Assembly (NCBI RefSeq): GCF_025376885.1
Contig: NZ_JAHUBR010000001.1
Coordinates: 124,001 to 188,000 of the forward strand
Direction: 5' to 3'
Length of the DNA: 64,000 bases
DNA from: Pseudoruegeria sp. SHC-113
GTDB taxonomy: Bacteria; Pseudomonadota; Alphaproteobacteria; Rhodobacterales; Rhodobacteraceae
A program made the position numbers and the translations under genes. Below are positions 36,447 to 45,561 of this stretch, one piece after another (the first letter of the stretch is position 1; every line of letters starts with the position of its first letter). The notes beneath the pieces are model-generated. The model did not search any database. It worked only from the letters and a program-made list of their open reading frames with translations, and was not told where the DNA came from.

Positions 36447-37166
36447 GTGCTCCTGCTCACGCGCCCGCGGGCCGCGGCGGAGCGCTTTGCCGCGCAACTC
36501 CCGCCGCAGCTGCGCTACCGGCTGCAGATCGAGATCGCGCCGTTGGCCCAGATCCTGCCCACCCGCGCGCCCGTGCCGGATCCCGATGGCTTTGATTACG
36601 TGGTCTTCACCTCGGAGAACGGAGCCCAGATGCTGGGCGGCGCACCGCGCGCCTTGCCTGCGTGGTGCGTTGGTGCGCGCACCGCCGATGTGGCCAACGG
36701 GCTGGGCTACCGGATCGCCCATGTGGCACCGGATGTGGCCGCTCTGCTCACGGCGCTCAAAGACGCGCGGCCCAAGGGGCGGGGGCTATATGCGCGGGGT
36801 GTGCAGGTGAGCCGCCCCCTTGTTGAAACGCTTGCGCAGCACGGTCTGCAGATCGACGAAGTGATGCTCTACCGGCAGGCCCCCTGCGATTGGGAGCCTG
36901 ATCTTCTGGCCCAGCTTGGTGGCAGGCGTCTCTTAGCGCCGCTGTTTTCCCCGCATATCGCCCGGCGGTTCCGGGCGGCCATCGAGGGGAAGGGCCTGGA
37001 TGTTTGCGCTATCACCTTCAGCCCGTCTGTGGCGGAGGCGCTTGGCCCTGATTTCGCTGGGGAAATCCTGACATGCGCCAGCCCGGACGCTGGCGTGATG
37101 GTGGAAGCCATCGAGGGGCTATTGGACGCATGGGGTACGCTTGAGCGTGGTGGATCGCCAAGCTAG
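36447..37166 (+). CDS. hemD: Uroporphyrinogen-III synthase
   Basis: 239 residues from a GTG at VLLLTRPRAAAERF, which is where HemD homologues begin. ATGs 117 and 99 bp upstream would add 39 or 33 unconserved residues. The fold is two similar lobes: DYVVFTSENGAQML in one and LAPLFSPHIARRFRAA with ITFSPSVAEAL in the other; sequence conservation in this family is low, so context matters. It precedes mic60 and hemY, the usual alphaproteobacterial block. Cyclises hydroxymethylbilane for heme and corrin synthesis. Confidence 0.85.
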   Translation: MLLLTRPRAAAERFAAQLPPQLRYRLQIEIAPLAQILPTRAPVPDPDGFDYVVFTSENGAQMLGGAPRALPAWCVGARTADVANGLGYRIAHVAPDVAALLTALKDARPKGRGLYARGVQVSRPLVETLAQHGLQIDEVMLYRQAPCDWEPDLLAQLGGRRLLAPLFSPHIARRFRAAIEGKGLDVCAITFSPSVAEALGPDFAGEILTCASPDAGVMVEAIEGLLDAWGTLERGGSPS

Positions 37167-37222
37167 TGTGAGTGGGCTGCCGCACTGCGGCGTGATTCAT
37201 TTAAGGGGTCGGAGGGGTATTC

Positions 37223-38632
37223 GTGGCCAGCAGAAAGAGCAAGCAGGGCAAGGACACAAGCGCCAAGCCGGAAGACGTGGCAGAGGCGGAGGCCCTGCTG
37301 TCGCCGGAAAGCGATGCAAGTGACGCGCCCGAGGTCGATGAGGCCGAAGCAATCCTGCCGGAAGAGATCGAGCCGGAAGACCCGGATGATCTGGACGATG
37401 CCTTTGACGATGGTGTCCAGCTTGGGGCGTCCGAGGAAGATCTGCGTGACATGCAGGCGCTTGATGGCGTGAGCGACGAGGATCTGGACGCGGTGCTGGC
37501 CGAGATCGAAGAGCCGATGGAGGAGGCCATGGAAGAGCCCTACGCCCCTGCGCCTGCCCCGGAACAGAAAAGCGGCGGCGGCCTGCTGCCCGTCATGCTG
37601 GGCGGCGTGGTGGCCGCGGGCGTTGGCTTTGGCGCGGCGTGGTATCTGATGCCGCGTACTGGCGGAGACACCGAAGCGCTGCAAGCCGCATTGGCCGCGC
37701 AAGGCGAAACCATCGCCGCGCTGCGCGAAGAGATTGCCGAGATGTCGGCGGCCAGCGCCACCGCTCCGCAGGCCAATGCGGAGGTTGCCGAGGCCATCGC
37801 CGCGCTGCAGGCGCAGCTCTCCGAGCAGCTTTCGGGCCAGATTTCCGGCGATATCGCCGGCCAGATCGCCGAGGTTGCCGCACAGGTGGGCGCGGTGTCG
37901 GCCGGGCTGTCCTCCGTGGATGCCCGCCTGCTCGAAGCCGAGAAGCGCCCCGTCACCGAAAGTGCTGGCGCGGCGGCTGCCGTTGAGGCCTATCAGCGCG
38001 AGCTGGAAGCCCTGCGCACCACGGTGCAGGAACAAAAGACGGCGATGGAGGCCATGTCGAGCGAGGCGCAGGCTGAAGCCGAGGCCCGGATGCAGGAGGC
38101 CGCCGAACGCGCCGAGGCCGCGCAAGCGCAGGCTGCTGCCGCCCTCACCCGCGCTGCCCTCGTGGAGCTGTTGCGCGCGCTGGAAAGCGGCGCGCCTTTC
38201 GCCGAGGCCATCGCGAGCCTCTCTGAAAACGCCACGCAGCCGGTGCCCGAAGCTTTGGCCGCAGCAGCCGAAGGCGGTGTGCGCCCGATGCCGGAACTGC
38301 AAAGCGGCTTCCCCGCCTCCGCCCGCGCGGTGCTGGACGCCACCATCCGCGCCGAAAACGCCGAGACGATCACCGGCCGCCTGACCGCTTTCCTGCGCAA
38401 CCAGACCGGCGCACGCAGCCTTGCCCCGCGCGAAGGCAGCGATCCGGACGCGATCCTCTCGCGTGCCGAAGCCGCGCTCAATGCCAATGATCTGGCTGCC
38501 GCGCTCGCCGAGCTGGAGCAATTGCCGGAGGCCGGGCAGGCCGCCATGGCGGATTGGCTCTCCGCCGCGCGTCAGCGCGCCACCACTGTGAAGGCCGCGC
38601 AGGAATTTGCGCAGGGCCTGGACGCCATCTGA
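37223..38632 (+). CDS. Alphaproteobacterial Mic60/mitofilin homologue
   Basis: 469 residues from a GTG with GGAGGGG just upstream. Acidic disordered N-terminus (many E/D to residue 110), one membrane helix LLPVMLGGVVAAGVGFGAAWYLM, a long Ala/Glu coiled coil (about 150-310), then the mitofilin domain (about 310-465, FPASARAVLDATIRAENAE and TGARSLAPREGSDPDAIL). Such proteins shape intracytoplasmic membranes in alphaproteobacteria and are the bacterial relatives of MICOS Mic60. hemD-mic60-hemY order is conserved. Confidence 0.88.
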   Translation: MASRKSKQGKDTSAKPEDVAEAEALLSPESDASDAPEVDEAEAILPEEIEPEDPDDLDDAFDDGVQLGASEEDLRDMQALDGVSDEDLDAVLAEIEEPMEEAMEEPYAPAPAPEQKSGGGLLPVMLGGVVAAGVGFGAAWYLMPRTGGDTEALQAALAAQGETIAALREEIAEMSAASATAPQANAEVAEAIAALQAQLSEQLSGQISGDIAGQIAEVAAQVGAVSAGLSSVDARLLEAEKRPVTESAGAAAAVEAYQRELEALRTTVQEQKTAMEAMSSEAQAEAEARMQEAAERAEAAQAQAAAALTRAALVELLRALESGAPFAEAIASLSENATQPVPEALAAAAEGGVRPMPELQSGFPASARAVLDATIRAENAETITGRLTAFLRNQTGARSLAPREGSDPDAILSRAEAALNANDLAAALAELEQLPEAGQAAMADWLSAARQRATTVKAAQEFAQGLDAI

Positions 38633-38644
38633 GGATAACGCCCC

Positions 38645-40228
38645 ATGCTCTGGTCCCTTCTGAAAATTCTCGTCTTCGTCACCCTCGTGGCCGCGCTCAC
38701 CTATGGCGCGGGCTTCCTCATGGAGAGCGACGAAGGGCTGCGGCTGGCCGTGGCCGGAACCGAATTCACCCTCGGCCCGCTGCAGGCGGTGATTGGCATC
38801 ATCGCCCTTTTCGCCCTCGTGTGGATCGCGCTGAAACTGGCTGGGCTTCTGGTGGCCTGCCTGCGCTTCCTGACGGGCGACGAAACCGCACTGTCGCGCT
38901 ATTTCGACCGCAGCCGTGAACGCAAAGGCTATCAGGCGCTGTCCGACGCCATGCTGGCGCTGGCCTCGGGCGAGGCCCGGCTGGCGGGCGTGCGTGCGGC
39001 CAAGGCCGAGAAATACCTCGGCAAGCCCGAGCTGACCAACCTGATTTCCGCGCAGGCCGCCGAGATGAACGGCGACACCCGCAAGGCGCAGGAGATCTAC
39101 AAGAAGCTGCTGCAACACGACGCCTCCCGTTTCGTCGGGGTGCGCGGGCTGATGCGCCAGCGGTTGGAAGCTGGCGATACTGAAACCGCGCTGAAGCTTG
39201 CCGAGAAGGCGCTGGCGATCAAACCCAAGCATGTGGACACGCAGGACACCGTGCTGAAGCTGCAGGCCGAGGCATCCGATTGGGAAGGCGCGCGCAAGAC
39301 GCTTTCCACCAAGCTGCGCTACGGCGCGATCCCGCGCGATCTGCACAAGCGGCGCGATGCGGTGCTGGCGCTTTCCGAGGCCATGGAGGCCGAGCGCGAC
39401 GGCAACACCGAGGCCGCGCAGGCCAAGGCGCTGGAGGCCAACCGGCTGTCGCCCGAGCTGATCCCGGCCGCCGTTCTGGCCGCCAAGGCCGACATCGCGC
39501 AGGGCAAGCCGCGCCCGGCGGCCAAGCTGATCAAGAAAGCCTGGACAGCGCAGCCGCACCCGGATCTGGCGGCAGCCTTTGCGGCCATCGTGCCCGATGA
39601 AGCGCCTGAAGCGCGGATCAAACGGTTTGCCCCGCTGACCGGCCTGAAACCCGACCACGCCGAAACCAAGATGCTGCTCGCCGAGCTATACATCGGGGCC
39701 GAAGATTTCCCGGCGGCGCGCAAGGCGCTGGGCGATTTGGCCGAGACCGATCCCACCGTGCGCAGCCTCACGCTGATGGCCGCAATCGAGCGTGGCGAAG
39801 GCGGCGAGGATTCGGCTGTGCGTGGTTGGCTCACTAAGGCGCTTTCGGCGTCGCGCGGGCCGCAGTGGGTCTGCGAGTCTTGTGGCAATCCGCACACAGA
39901 GTGGACGCCTGTCTGCCTGCATTGCGGCAGTTTCGACACGTTGAGCTGGAAGGTCCCGGCTGCGAAATCCGCTGCCATGCCGGCCTCCACCGAGATGCTG
40001 CCGCTGATCGTCGGCGCCATCGAGAAGGCGGAGCCTGAAGAGGCAGAGGCTGAAGAGGCAGAGGCCCCCGAGGCTGAAGCGCAACCCGCTGAACCGGCAG
40101 CCGTCGTCGTCAATGGCGAGGCCAAGGCTGAGGCAGATCCGGCTGAGGAAAACCCCCCCGGTGGCCCTGCGGCGGATTACGTTGTGGAAGCCGAGGTGGT
40201 GGAAGAGTCGAAAGCCGAAAAACGTTGA
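38645..40228 (+). CDS. hemY: HemY-like TPR membrane protein with a C-terminal zinc ribbon
   Basis: 527 residues. Two N-terminal membrane helices (SLLKILVFVTLVAALTYGAGF and LQAVIGIIALFALVWIALKLAGLLVA), then TPR-like helical repeats (about 95-400) and a four-cysteine ribbon CESCGNPHTEWTPVCLHCG at about 411-430, followed by an acidic Ala/Glu tail. This is the TPR HemY of the hem operons, not the oxygen-dependent oxidase of the same name. The ribbon resembles the rubredoxin-like end of LapB. Probably a scaffold for late heme or envelope assembly; exact role unsettled. Confidence 0.88.
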   Translation: MLWSLLKILVFVTLVAALTYGAGFLMESDEGLRLAVAGTEFTLGPLQAVIGIIALFALVWIALKLAGLLVACLRFLTGDETALSRYFDRSRERKGYQALSDAMLALASGEARLAGVRAAKAEKYLGKPELTNLISAQAAEMNGDTRKAQEIYKKLLQHDASRFVGVRGLMRQRLEAGDTETALKLAEKALAIKPKHVDTQDTVLKLQAEASDWEGARKTLSTKLRYGAIPRDLHKRRDAVLALSEAMEAERDGNTEAAQAKALEANRLSPELIPAAVLAAKADIAQGKPRPAAKLIKKAWTAQPHPDLAAAFAAIVPDEAPEARIKRFAPLTGLKPDHAETKMLLAELYIGAEDFPAARKALGDLAETDPTVRSLTLMAAIERGEGGEDSAVRGWLTKALSASRGPQWVCESCGNPHTEWTPVCLHCGSFDTLSWKVPAAKSAAMPASTEMLPLIVGAIEKAEPEEAEAEEAEAPEAEAQPAEPAAVVVNGEAKAEADPAEENPPGGPAADYVVEAEVVEESKAEKR

Positions 40229-40276
40229 TTTTGGGGCTACACCTTCCCGGAAAAGGTTGGTAATAGCCCCTCCAGC

Positions 40277-40352
40277 GCCGCTGTAGCTCAGCTGGTAGAG
40301 CACGTCATTCGTAATGATGGGGTCGGGGGTTCGAGTCCCTTCAGCGGCACCA
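40277..40352 (+). tRNA. tRNA-Thr (anticodon CGU)
   Basis: 76 nt with CCA encoded. Acceptor GCCGCTG pairs with CAGCGGC, D-arm GCTC/GAGC, anticodon stem CGTCA/TGATG around loop TTCGTAA (anticodon at 40310-40312), T-loop TTCGAGT. Reads ACG codons. The accessory block begins directly 3' of it, a common integration position, but no duplicated 3' end was found in the window. Confidence 0.96.
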
Positions 40353-40877
40353 TTTCATCTGTTAAGTGGATGAAATTGTAATGTACTTTAGGGAGTGGTT
40401 GGCGAGCCATCCCTTGGTGTATCCCCTTTTCCCTTCTCTATGCAGATCTGCTTTTTTAGCCTCTTCTGAAGGGGTGGTGGATTCGCCGATAACGCTTCGA
40501 CGACAACTGCCCTGACTCTTGTAGCAGTTAAAGAGCCACAAAAACGTTGAGCTGCCTTGATACTTTCCGACATGGTTCTCGATGCAAAGAGCGACGTTGG
40601 GGGGCGGATGGTAGGATAGTTTCCCAGAAGGGCGCTACGGAATGCCATGCTTGAGTGCTGTCTGAAACGCCAGAAATAGCCTTCGGTTTTTCCTCCGGGC
40701 TCGTCGTCGTGTGAACGATCAAAACATAGTTTCTCGGGTATCCAAGCCGTGTAAAGGTCAACATTGGTACAGCATGTACGGTGATGCGGAGAGTCCCGAC
40801 GTTTTACTTTCAGGGGCTCTCAACTTCAAAATTCCTCCACCCCCTTCCACACACAAAAGGCCTAGCCGCTCTTGGGG
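40353..40877. other. Gene-poor border 3' of tRNA-Thr
   Basis: Visibly lower in GC than the core to its left. On the minus strand one frame stays open from about 40813 to 40388 (about 140 codons) but has no usable start before an ATG at 40648; the product would be basic at its end (LQKRLKKQICIEKGKG) and matches nothing I know. It may be a decayed gene or chance. No transposase, integrase or att repeat recognised. Confidence 0.5.
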
Positions 40878-41276
40878 CTATTCGACCGGCGTGGTGAAGT
40901 CGGGCACCCGTTTCAGAGCATCTACCATGTCGGCGCTCGTCATGAGTTCAATGAAAGTGTAGTCCTTCAGAACGCCCTGGCTCAGGCGTGACACATACAT
41001 TGCCTGAACCATGCCCGGATCGTCGGGCAAGCGGACAGTGATGTAGTTTTTTCCATCCGCCAGCCCCCAGAAGTAGCTGATCATTTCGCCGCCAATCGTC
41101 TCAATGGCGCGCCCCATGTCCTTTTCACGATCGGTGGGGTTTTCAATCATGATCTGCCACGCTTCTGGGGCGGGCTCCCCAATGCCAAGGTAGTAACGGC
41201 CCGCGGTTTCTTCCGCGGTAACGGCAAACGCGCAAAGCGAGGTTGCGACAGCCACACAAATGAACGCCTTCACCAT
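40878..41276 (-). CDS. Secreted GYD-domain protein
   Basis: 132 residues. Signal peptide MVKAFICVAVATSLCAFAVTA, then a GYD-type small alpha/beta domain: NPTDREKDMGRAIETIGG, YFWGLADGKNYITVRLPDD and FIELMTSADMVDAL. GYD domains are normally cytosolic stand-alone proteins; a secreted copy is uncommon. The ATG has GGGAGAGA at good spacing. It follows the two secreted amidohydrolases on the same strand, 67 bp away, so probably shares their transcript. Function unknown; a ligand-binding or accessory role is a guess. Confidence 0.75.
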   Translation of the reverse strand: MVKAFICVAVATSLCAFAVTAEETAGRYYLGIGEPAPEAWQIMIENPTDREKDMGRAIETIGGEMISYFWGLADGKNYITVRLPDDPGMVQAMYVSRLSQGVLKDYTFIELMTSADMVDALKRVPDFTTPVE

Positions 41277-41343
41277 AGGTCTCTCCCTTAACTCAGCTTG
41301 GGAAAAAACGCGGGGCACTGGGGAAGATCGCCCCGCGCGAAAA

Positions 41344-42735
41344 TCACTCGAGAGTGTTCTTGTAGAATTTGCCGTCCTTCATGATGACTCGGATCGTATC
41401 GAAGCCGCGTTCGCGCGGAGCCGCATCGAACCAACTGGGGTTAGCACCGAGCACGGACAGATCCTCCAGAGGATTGCCGTCGACAATGAGAATGTCCGCG
41501 TAGGACCCTTCTTCAATCACACCGAGTTTGTTGGGGTATGGGTTCCGTCGCCCGGTCAGTTGAGCCAACTCGCCCCCAGTTGAGGTGGCCGAAACAAGGA
41601 AGGCATGGTTGCCCAGCAACTCCGCGAAATAGTATTTCTCGAAGTCGCGATGGGAGCGACCAAACCCGATTGTCGATAGAACGGTGTCGACGTTGTGGAC
41701 GATCTTGGGTTTGTACTTCTTGATGTAATCAATGACGTTTTCCGAACCGACCAGATACTCTTCCAACTTGGGTTTGACCGTGGGCATGGAAAAGTTTGGG
41801 TGATCGAGGAGCGCAGGGTCCATACCCGCGACGTTCAGGGCCCAGAAAATGCCCTCATCCGCAATGCGTTTCACGGTTTCTTCGCTGATCATCTGAGCGT
41901 GTTCCAGAGACTTCACACCAGCGTCGAGCGCCATGGTCACGGTCTCATCTGTGTAGGCGTGGACTGTCACATAGGTGTCGAAAAACGACGCCGCCTCGAC
42001 CGCCGTGGCGATCTCGTCAACACTGTAGGCGACTGACCACAACGGATCGAGTTCCGACGACACCCCGCCACCGGCCATCAGTTTGAGGAAACTCGCGCCA
42101 TGGGCGAAGTTCAATCTGGAAGCTTTGCGAGTTTCGTCCGGTCCATCAGCGATGTAGGAGAGGTTCAACGTGTTCGCGACGTCGTCTTACCCCATGTTGT
42201 AGGTCCGTTGTTCGGGATTCCGCCAATCGCCGTGCCCGGATGTCGGTCCTATTGCGGCTCCTGAGGCGTAAATGCGCGGGCCATCCACCACCCCCCTGTC
42301 AATCAGCTCTCGGAGACCAGATCCCATCCCACCCGTGTCGCGGACCGTGGTGTACCCGTCATAGAGGTAGTCGCGGGCGTTCTCGGCTGCCGTGGCCCCG
42401 ACTTGATCCCATTTGGCGGCTTGCAGCCCGGCGAAGGATTGTACGAGACTCGTTGCGTAGAGATGCACGTGGCTGTCGATAAGGCCGGGCATCAACGTCC
42501 GTCCACCACCGTCGATCACCGTCGCGTCCGGGGCGTCGATCGGAGCGGTCGAAACGGTCTTGATGAGATTGCCCTCAACAAGAACGCTTGCATTCTCGAT
42601 GCGAGCTTCGCCAACACCGTCAAAGACGTGGACATTTGTGAAAAGCGTTTGCGGCGCTGCATCCTGCGCGGAGACAATGCTTGCCGTCATAGTAGCAATA
42701 ACAGCCGCCATGGAGAGTTGCCAGTTATCGGCCAT
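41344..42735 (-). pseudogene. Secreted amidohydrolase interrupted by an in-frame TAA
   Basis: A single frame of 464 codons broken only by TAA at 42187-42189; both halves stay in the same frame. The front has a signal peptide (MADNWQLSMAAVIATMTASIVSA), FTNVHVFDGVGE and metal-binding MPGLIDSHVHL; the back has LKLMAGGG, TVHAYTDE, LEHAQM and GVIEEGSYADILIVDGNP. It aligns along its length with the intact paralogue upstream. A TTG seven codons after the stop could restart a 274-residue C-terminal piece lacking the HxH metal site. Ribosome site GGAGG precedes the ATG. Likely a recent nonsense mutation (or a sequencing error). Confidence 0.8.
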
Positions 42736-42803
42736 CGGCCTACCTCCTTACCGAAACAAATTAGACGCGCGGGACGTCGAGGCACAATCGCCCCGCGCCA
42801 CAC

Positions 42804-44144
42804 TCAGTCGAGCGTGTTCTTGTAGATCGCGCCGTCCTTCATGATCAGGTCGATGTTGGCTTCATAGTCGACAAGCAGTTCCACATCTTCGACAGGATTG
42901 CCCTCGACCAGCAACAGGTCGGCATAGGCGCCTGGTTCGATCACACCCAACTGACCGGCCGGATAGGGATTGAGTTTGCCAGAGAGCGCCAGAAGCTCCG
43001 CTGACTTAGACGTCGCCTGTTGTAGGATCTCGTGCGACGTCCAGACTTCGAGGCGGTACTTGAACTCGTCGTTTTGCTTGGTGAGCGCGACAGGGTCGCC
43101 GATGATGTCGGTGGAAAACGCAACCTTCTCGATCCCGAACTCCTTGATCAGCTTCATTTGGTTGCGGGCGCCTTCCTGAACCGCAAGGAACTTCGGAGCC
43201 GCCGCCGGGCCGAGGGCGGTTTTCACCACCTCCTCGTCGAGCCCCAGCAGCGAGTAGAAGGGCACGATCCAGGCATCCGCATCCTTGATCGCTTGTGCGC
43301 CGACTTCGGTCATCAGTTGCCCGTGTTCGATGCTGATGACGCCGGCCTCGAGGGAGCGGAGGATGGAATCGTCATTATAGGCGTGGACCATGACATATGT
43401 GTCCCAGTCGGCTGCAGCCTTGACCGAGGCTTCCAGCTCCTCGGGAAGCCCCTGCACCGTATGCAGCGGATCGACAGACGAGGAGACGCCGCCACCCGCC
43501 ATCACCTTGATCTGCGTGGCTCCCATGCGCAGTGCTTCGCGGGTTGCGCGGAGGACTTCTGGCACGCCATCCGCCAGGAACTCGACATGCTGATTGAAGA
43601 AGGACGGCTGCGCGCCCATGAAATTCGGATGTGGCTCGTTGTAGACACGGTGTTCGCCATGCCCGGAGGTTTGCGAGATCACCGGGCCAGACGGGTAGAT
43701 CCGCGGCCCGACGGCCTTGCCCCGGTCAATCGCCTTCTGAAGTCCGATAGCGGGGCCTCCTGCATCGCGTACCGTGGTGAAGCCACGCAGCAGCATCTTT
43801 TCCGCCTCTATGGTTGAGACCGCGCCCCAATACATCCAATCGTAGTTGTCTCGCAGGTCGGCCACGGGTTCTGTCACCGCCATATGCACATGGGCGTCGA
43901 TCAGGCCCGGCATCAGCGTTCGGCCTCCGCCGTTGATAATCCGGGCATTCGCCGCGGCGAGTGGTTCGGTCGATACTTCGGCGATCAGATTCTCGACAAC
44001 CAGCACATTGGCATTCTCGATCCGCTCAGCGTTCACACCATCAAAGACATGGACGTTGGTGAACAGGATCGGGAAGCGTTCCTCCTGTGCCGACGCAGCC
44101 GAGGCGATGCTCACGGAAAGCGCAAACGCGAGTTGTTTCTTCAT
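42804..44144 (-). CDS. Secreted metal-dependent amidohydrolase
   Basis: 446 residues. Signal peptide MKKQLAFALSVSIASAASA, then an amidohydrolase barrel: GGGRTLMPGLIDAHVHM (HxH), IKVMAGGGVSS (metal-bridging Lys position), MVHAYNDDSI (His), IEHGQL (His) and FSTDIIG (Asp), ending in GVIEPGAYADLLLVEGNP. Subfamily looks like the imidazolonepropionase/Xaa-Pro dipeptidase-like amidohydrolases found in exported form in marine bacteria; substrate unknown. Strong GGAGGTT site. Divergent from an AraC regulator that probably controls it; the paralogous pseudogene and GYD gene follow on the same strand. Confidence 0.88.
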   Translation of the reverse strand: MKKQLAFALSVSIASAASAQEERFPILFTNVHVFDGVNAERIENANVLVVENLIAEVSTEPLAAANARIINGGGRTLMPGLIDAHVHMAVTEPVADLRDNYDWMYWGAVSTIEAEKMLLRGFTTVRDAGGPAIGLQKAIDRGKAVGPRIYPSGPVISQTSGHGEHRVYNEPHPNFMGAQPSFFNQHVEFLADGVPEVLRATREALRMGATQIKVMAGGGVSSSVDPLHTVQGLPEELEASVKAAADWDTYVMVHAYNDDSILRSLEAGVISIEHGQLMTEVGAQAIKDADAWIVPFYSLLGLDEEVVKTALGPAAAPKFLAVQEGARNQMKLIKEFGIEKVAFSTDIIGDPVALTKQNDEFKYRLEVWTSHEILQQATSKSAELLALSGKLNPYPAGQLGVIEPGAYADLLLVEGNPVEDVELLVDYEANIDLIMKDGAIYKNTLD

Positions 44145-44202
44145 GCCATCAACCTCCGACCAGATTCCTCTTGAGGATCGAGTGTAGCGGTTTGCGCGCG
44201 CG

Positions 44203-44213
44203 TGTCATTGACA
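44203..44213. promoter_or_regulatory. Candidate operator in the amidohydrolase/AraC divergent spacer
   Basis: TGTCA-T-TGACA, a perfect 5-bp inverted repeat, with a second symmetric motif TCGAATAATCGA about 18 bp to its right, in the 126-bp spacer between the two starts. A regulator site is plausible; AraC proteins more often use direct repeats. Confidence 0.35.
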
Positions 44214-44270
44214 TTGCGGCCAGGAATAGTCGAATAATCGAACCATTTTGCACATGTCACCGGGGGAACC

Positions 44271-45263
44271 ATGCCAAGAAAGAACACTTCCCGCGCCTAC
44301 CTTCCGGTTGTTTCCAGCGCTATGGCACAACCCTTTCTGGCAGCGCTGCTCGGCAAGGGCATTACAGCGGATGATGCTCTGTATGGATCAGGATTGTCCC
44401 TGGCCGATGTTCAGGACGGCTCTGCGCCAATGCTGGGACAGGATTGGTACAACCTGGCCGAACGGACGGCGGAGGTAACGGGCGATCCGCATTTCGGGTT
44501 CAGGATCGGGTCGGAGGACGCGATCTACAGCCACCCTAACTTCCGAACGGTCACCCTGACCGATACGGCGCTTGGCGAAGTCCTGACAAAGCTGATCGTC
44601 GATGCCGAACAGATCACCTCACTCGCGACCTACGAATTGCGTATCAGCGGTAGCCGGGCCGTCCTGAGTTCCGAACGTCAGTTCAAACCGACCCGCCGCC
44701 CGCGGCAGGTCGACGGGTATTTCGCGGGATTCATGTGTCGTTTGATCCGCGAGGCGTGTGGCGAAGCGTGGAAACCATCAGACCTTACGGTGCGCGTCTC
44801 CGACCCTGCCGCGATTCCGTCGACCTTCGCACCCGGGCTTGCCGTGCGCCGTAGTGACTCGCGAGGGGCACGTTTCGAGTTTCCCGCGCCTTGGCTCCTG
44901 CTGCACATCGGGGGAGCGCCTCGCCAGTCGGCTCCGGAGCGTCCGTCCTCGCCCGAGGCCTTCCTCTCGGATTTTCGGAGGCTACTGGACCTCCACCTGC
45001 ATAAACCGTCTCTTTCGCTTGAGAGGTTCTCGGAGGTCGCCGGCATGAAGGCCCGCCGCATCAAATCCGTGCTCACGGAACATGGAACCAGCTACAAGGC
45101 AGAACTCGATCACCGCCGTGCCGAACGGGCGAAGGCCCTCCTGAAGGACCATCGGCTTGGCTACCCGCAAGTTGGGGAACTTGTCGGCTATCCAGATCCC
45201 TCGGCATTTTCGCGCGTGTTCAAGCGGTGGACAGGTCAAACGCCCGGCACCTACAGGGGGTAG
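44271..45263 (+). CDS. AraC-family transcriptional regulator
   Basis: 330 residues. The N-terminal part (about 1-220) is an arabinose-binding-like or OruR/ArgR-type sensor half (HFGFRIGSEDAIYSHPNFRTVTL). The C-terminal AraC DNA-binding domain shows two helix-turn-helices: LSLERFSEVAGMKARRIKSVL and YPQVGELVGYPDPSAFSRVFKRWTGQTP. Divergent from the amidohydrolase genes, the normal place for a local activator. Ligand unknown; likely the amidohydrolase substrate or product (inference). Confidence 0.87.
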   Translation: MPRKNTSRAYLPVVSSAMAQPFLAALLGKGITADDALYGSGLSLADVQDGSAPMLGQDWYNLAERTAEVTGDPHFGFRIGSEDAIYSHPNFRTVTLTDTALGEVLTKLIVDAEQITSLATYELRISGSRAVLSSERQFKPTRRPRQVDGYFAGFMCRLIREACGEAWKPSDLTVRVSDPAAIPSTFAPGLAVRRSDSRGARFEFPAPWLLLHIGGAPRQSAPERPSSPEAFLSDFRRLLDLHLHKPSLSLERFSEVAGMKARRIKSVLTEHGTSYKAELDHRRAERAKALLKDHRLGYPQVGELVGYPDPSAFSRVFKRWTGQTPGTYRG

Positions 45264-45561
45264 GTCTCAGGAGAAGCCACCCACTTTTCTCTCATCGGAC
45301 ATTGGTGACAGGAGCAGAGCAGGCCCGCAATCCGCCCAAAGTGGCTTGCGACCGCAATCGCACCCAAACCTGCCGTTCACCGCTCGATCAAGATGCTGCG
45401 GTCGCAGCCCGCTTTGCGGTCATTCGTTTCGGGTATGAACATATCACCAATGCTATTCGGCGAGCAGCAGGACGCTGTGCACGATGACCGCCACCGGAGA
45501 CCCTACAACGTGCCTCGGTTCAGGCAGTCGGTTTCACAGAGGCGAGCAGAGTTTGGCGACC
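45264..45561. other. Intergenic stretch between convergent araC and racemase-family genes
   Basis: About 300 bp. No supported gene, tRNA or convincing terminator seen; short open frames here have no recognisable content and poor starts. Confidence 0.5.

Noticed and set aside
38645-40228. Oxygen-dependent protoporphyrinogen oxidase HemY
   Set aside because: No FAD/NAD(P)-binding motif; the protein is membrane-anchored with TPRs, i.e. the other HemY.
40325-40352. tRNA 3' end as an att site with a partner repeat in the window
   Set aside because: I searched by eye for a second copy of the T-arm/acceptor end and found only short chance matches such as GAGCGGCACC near 49690.
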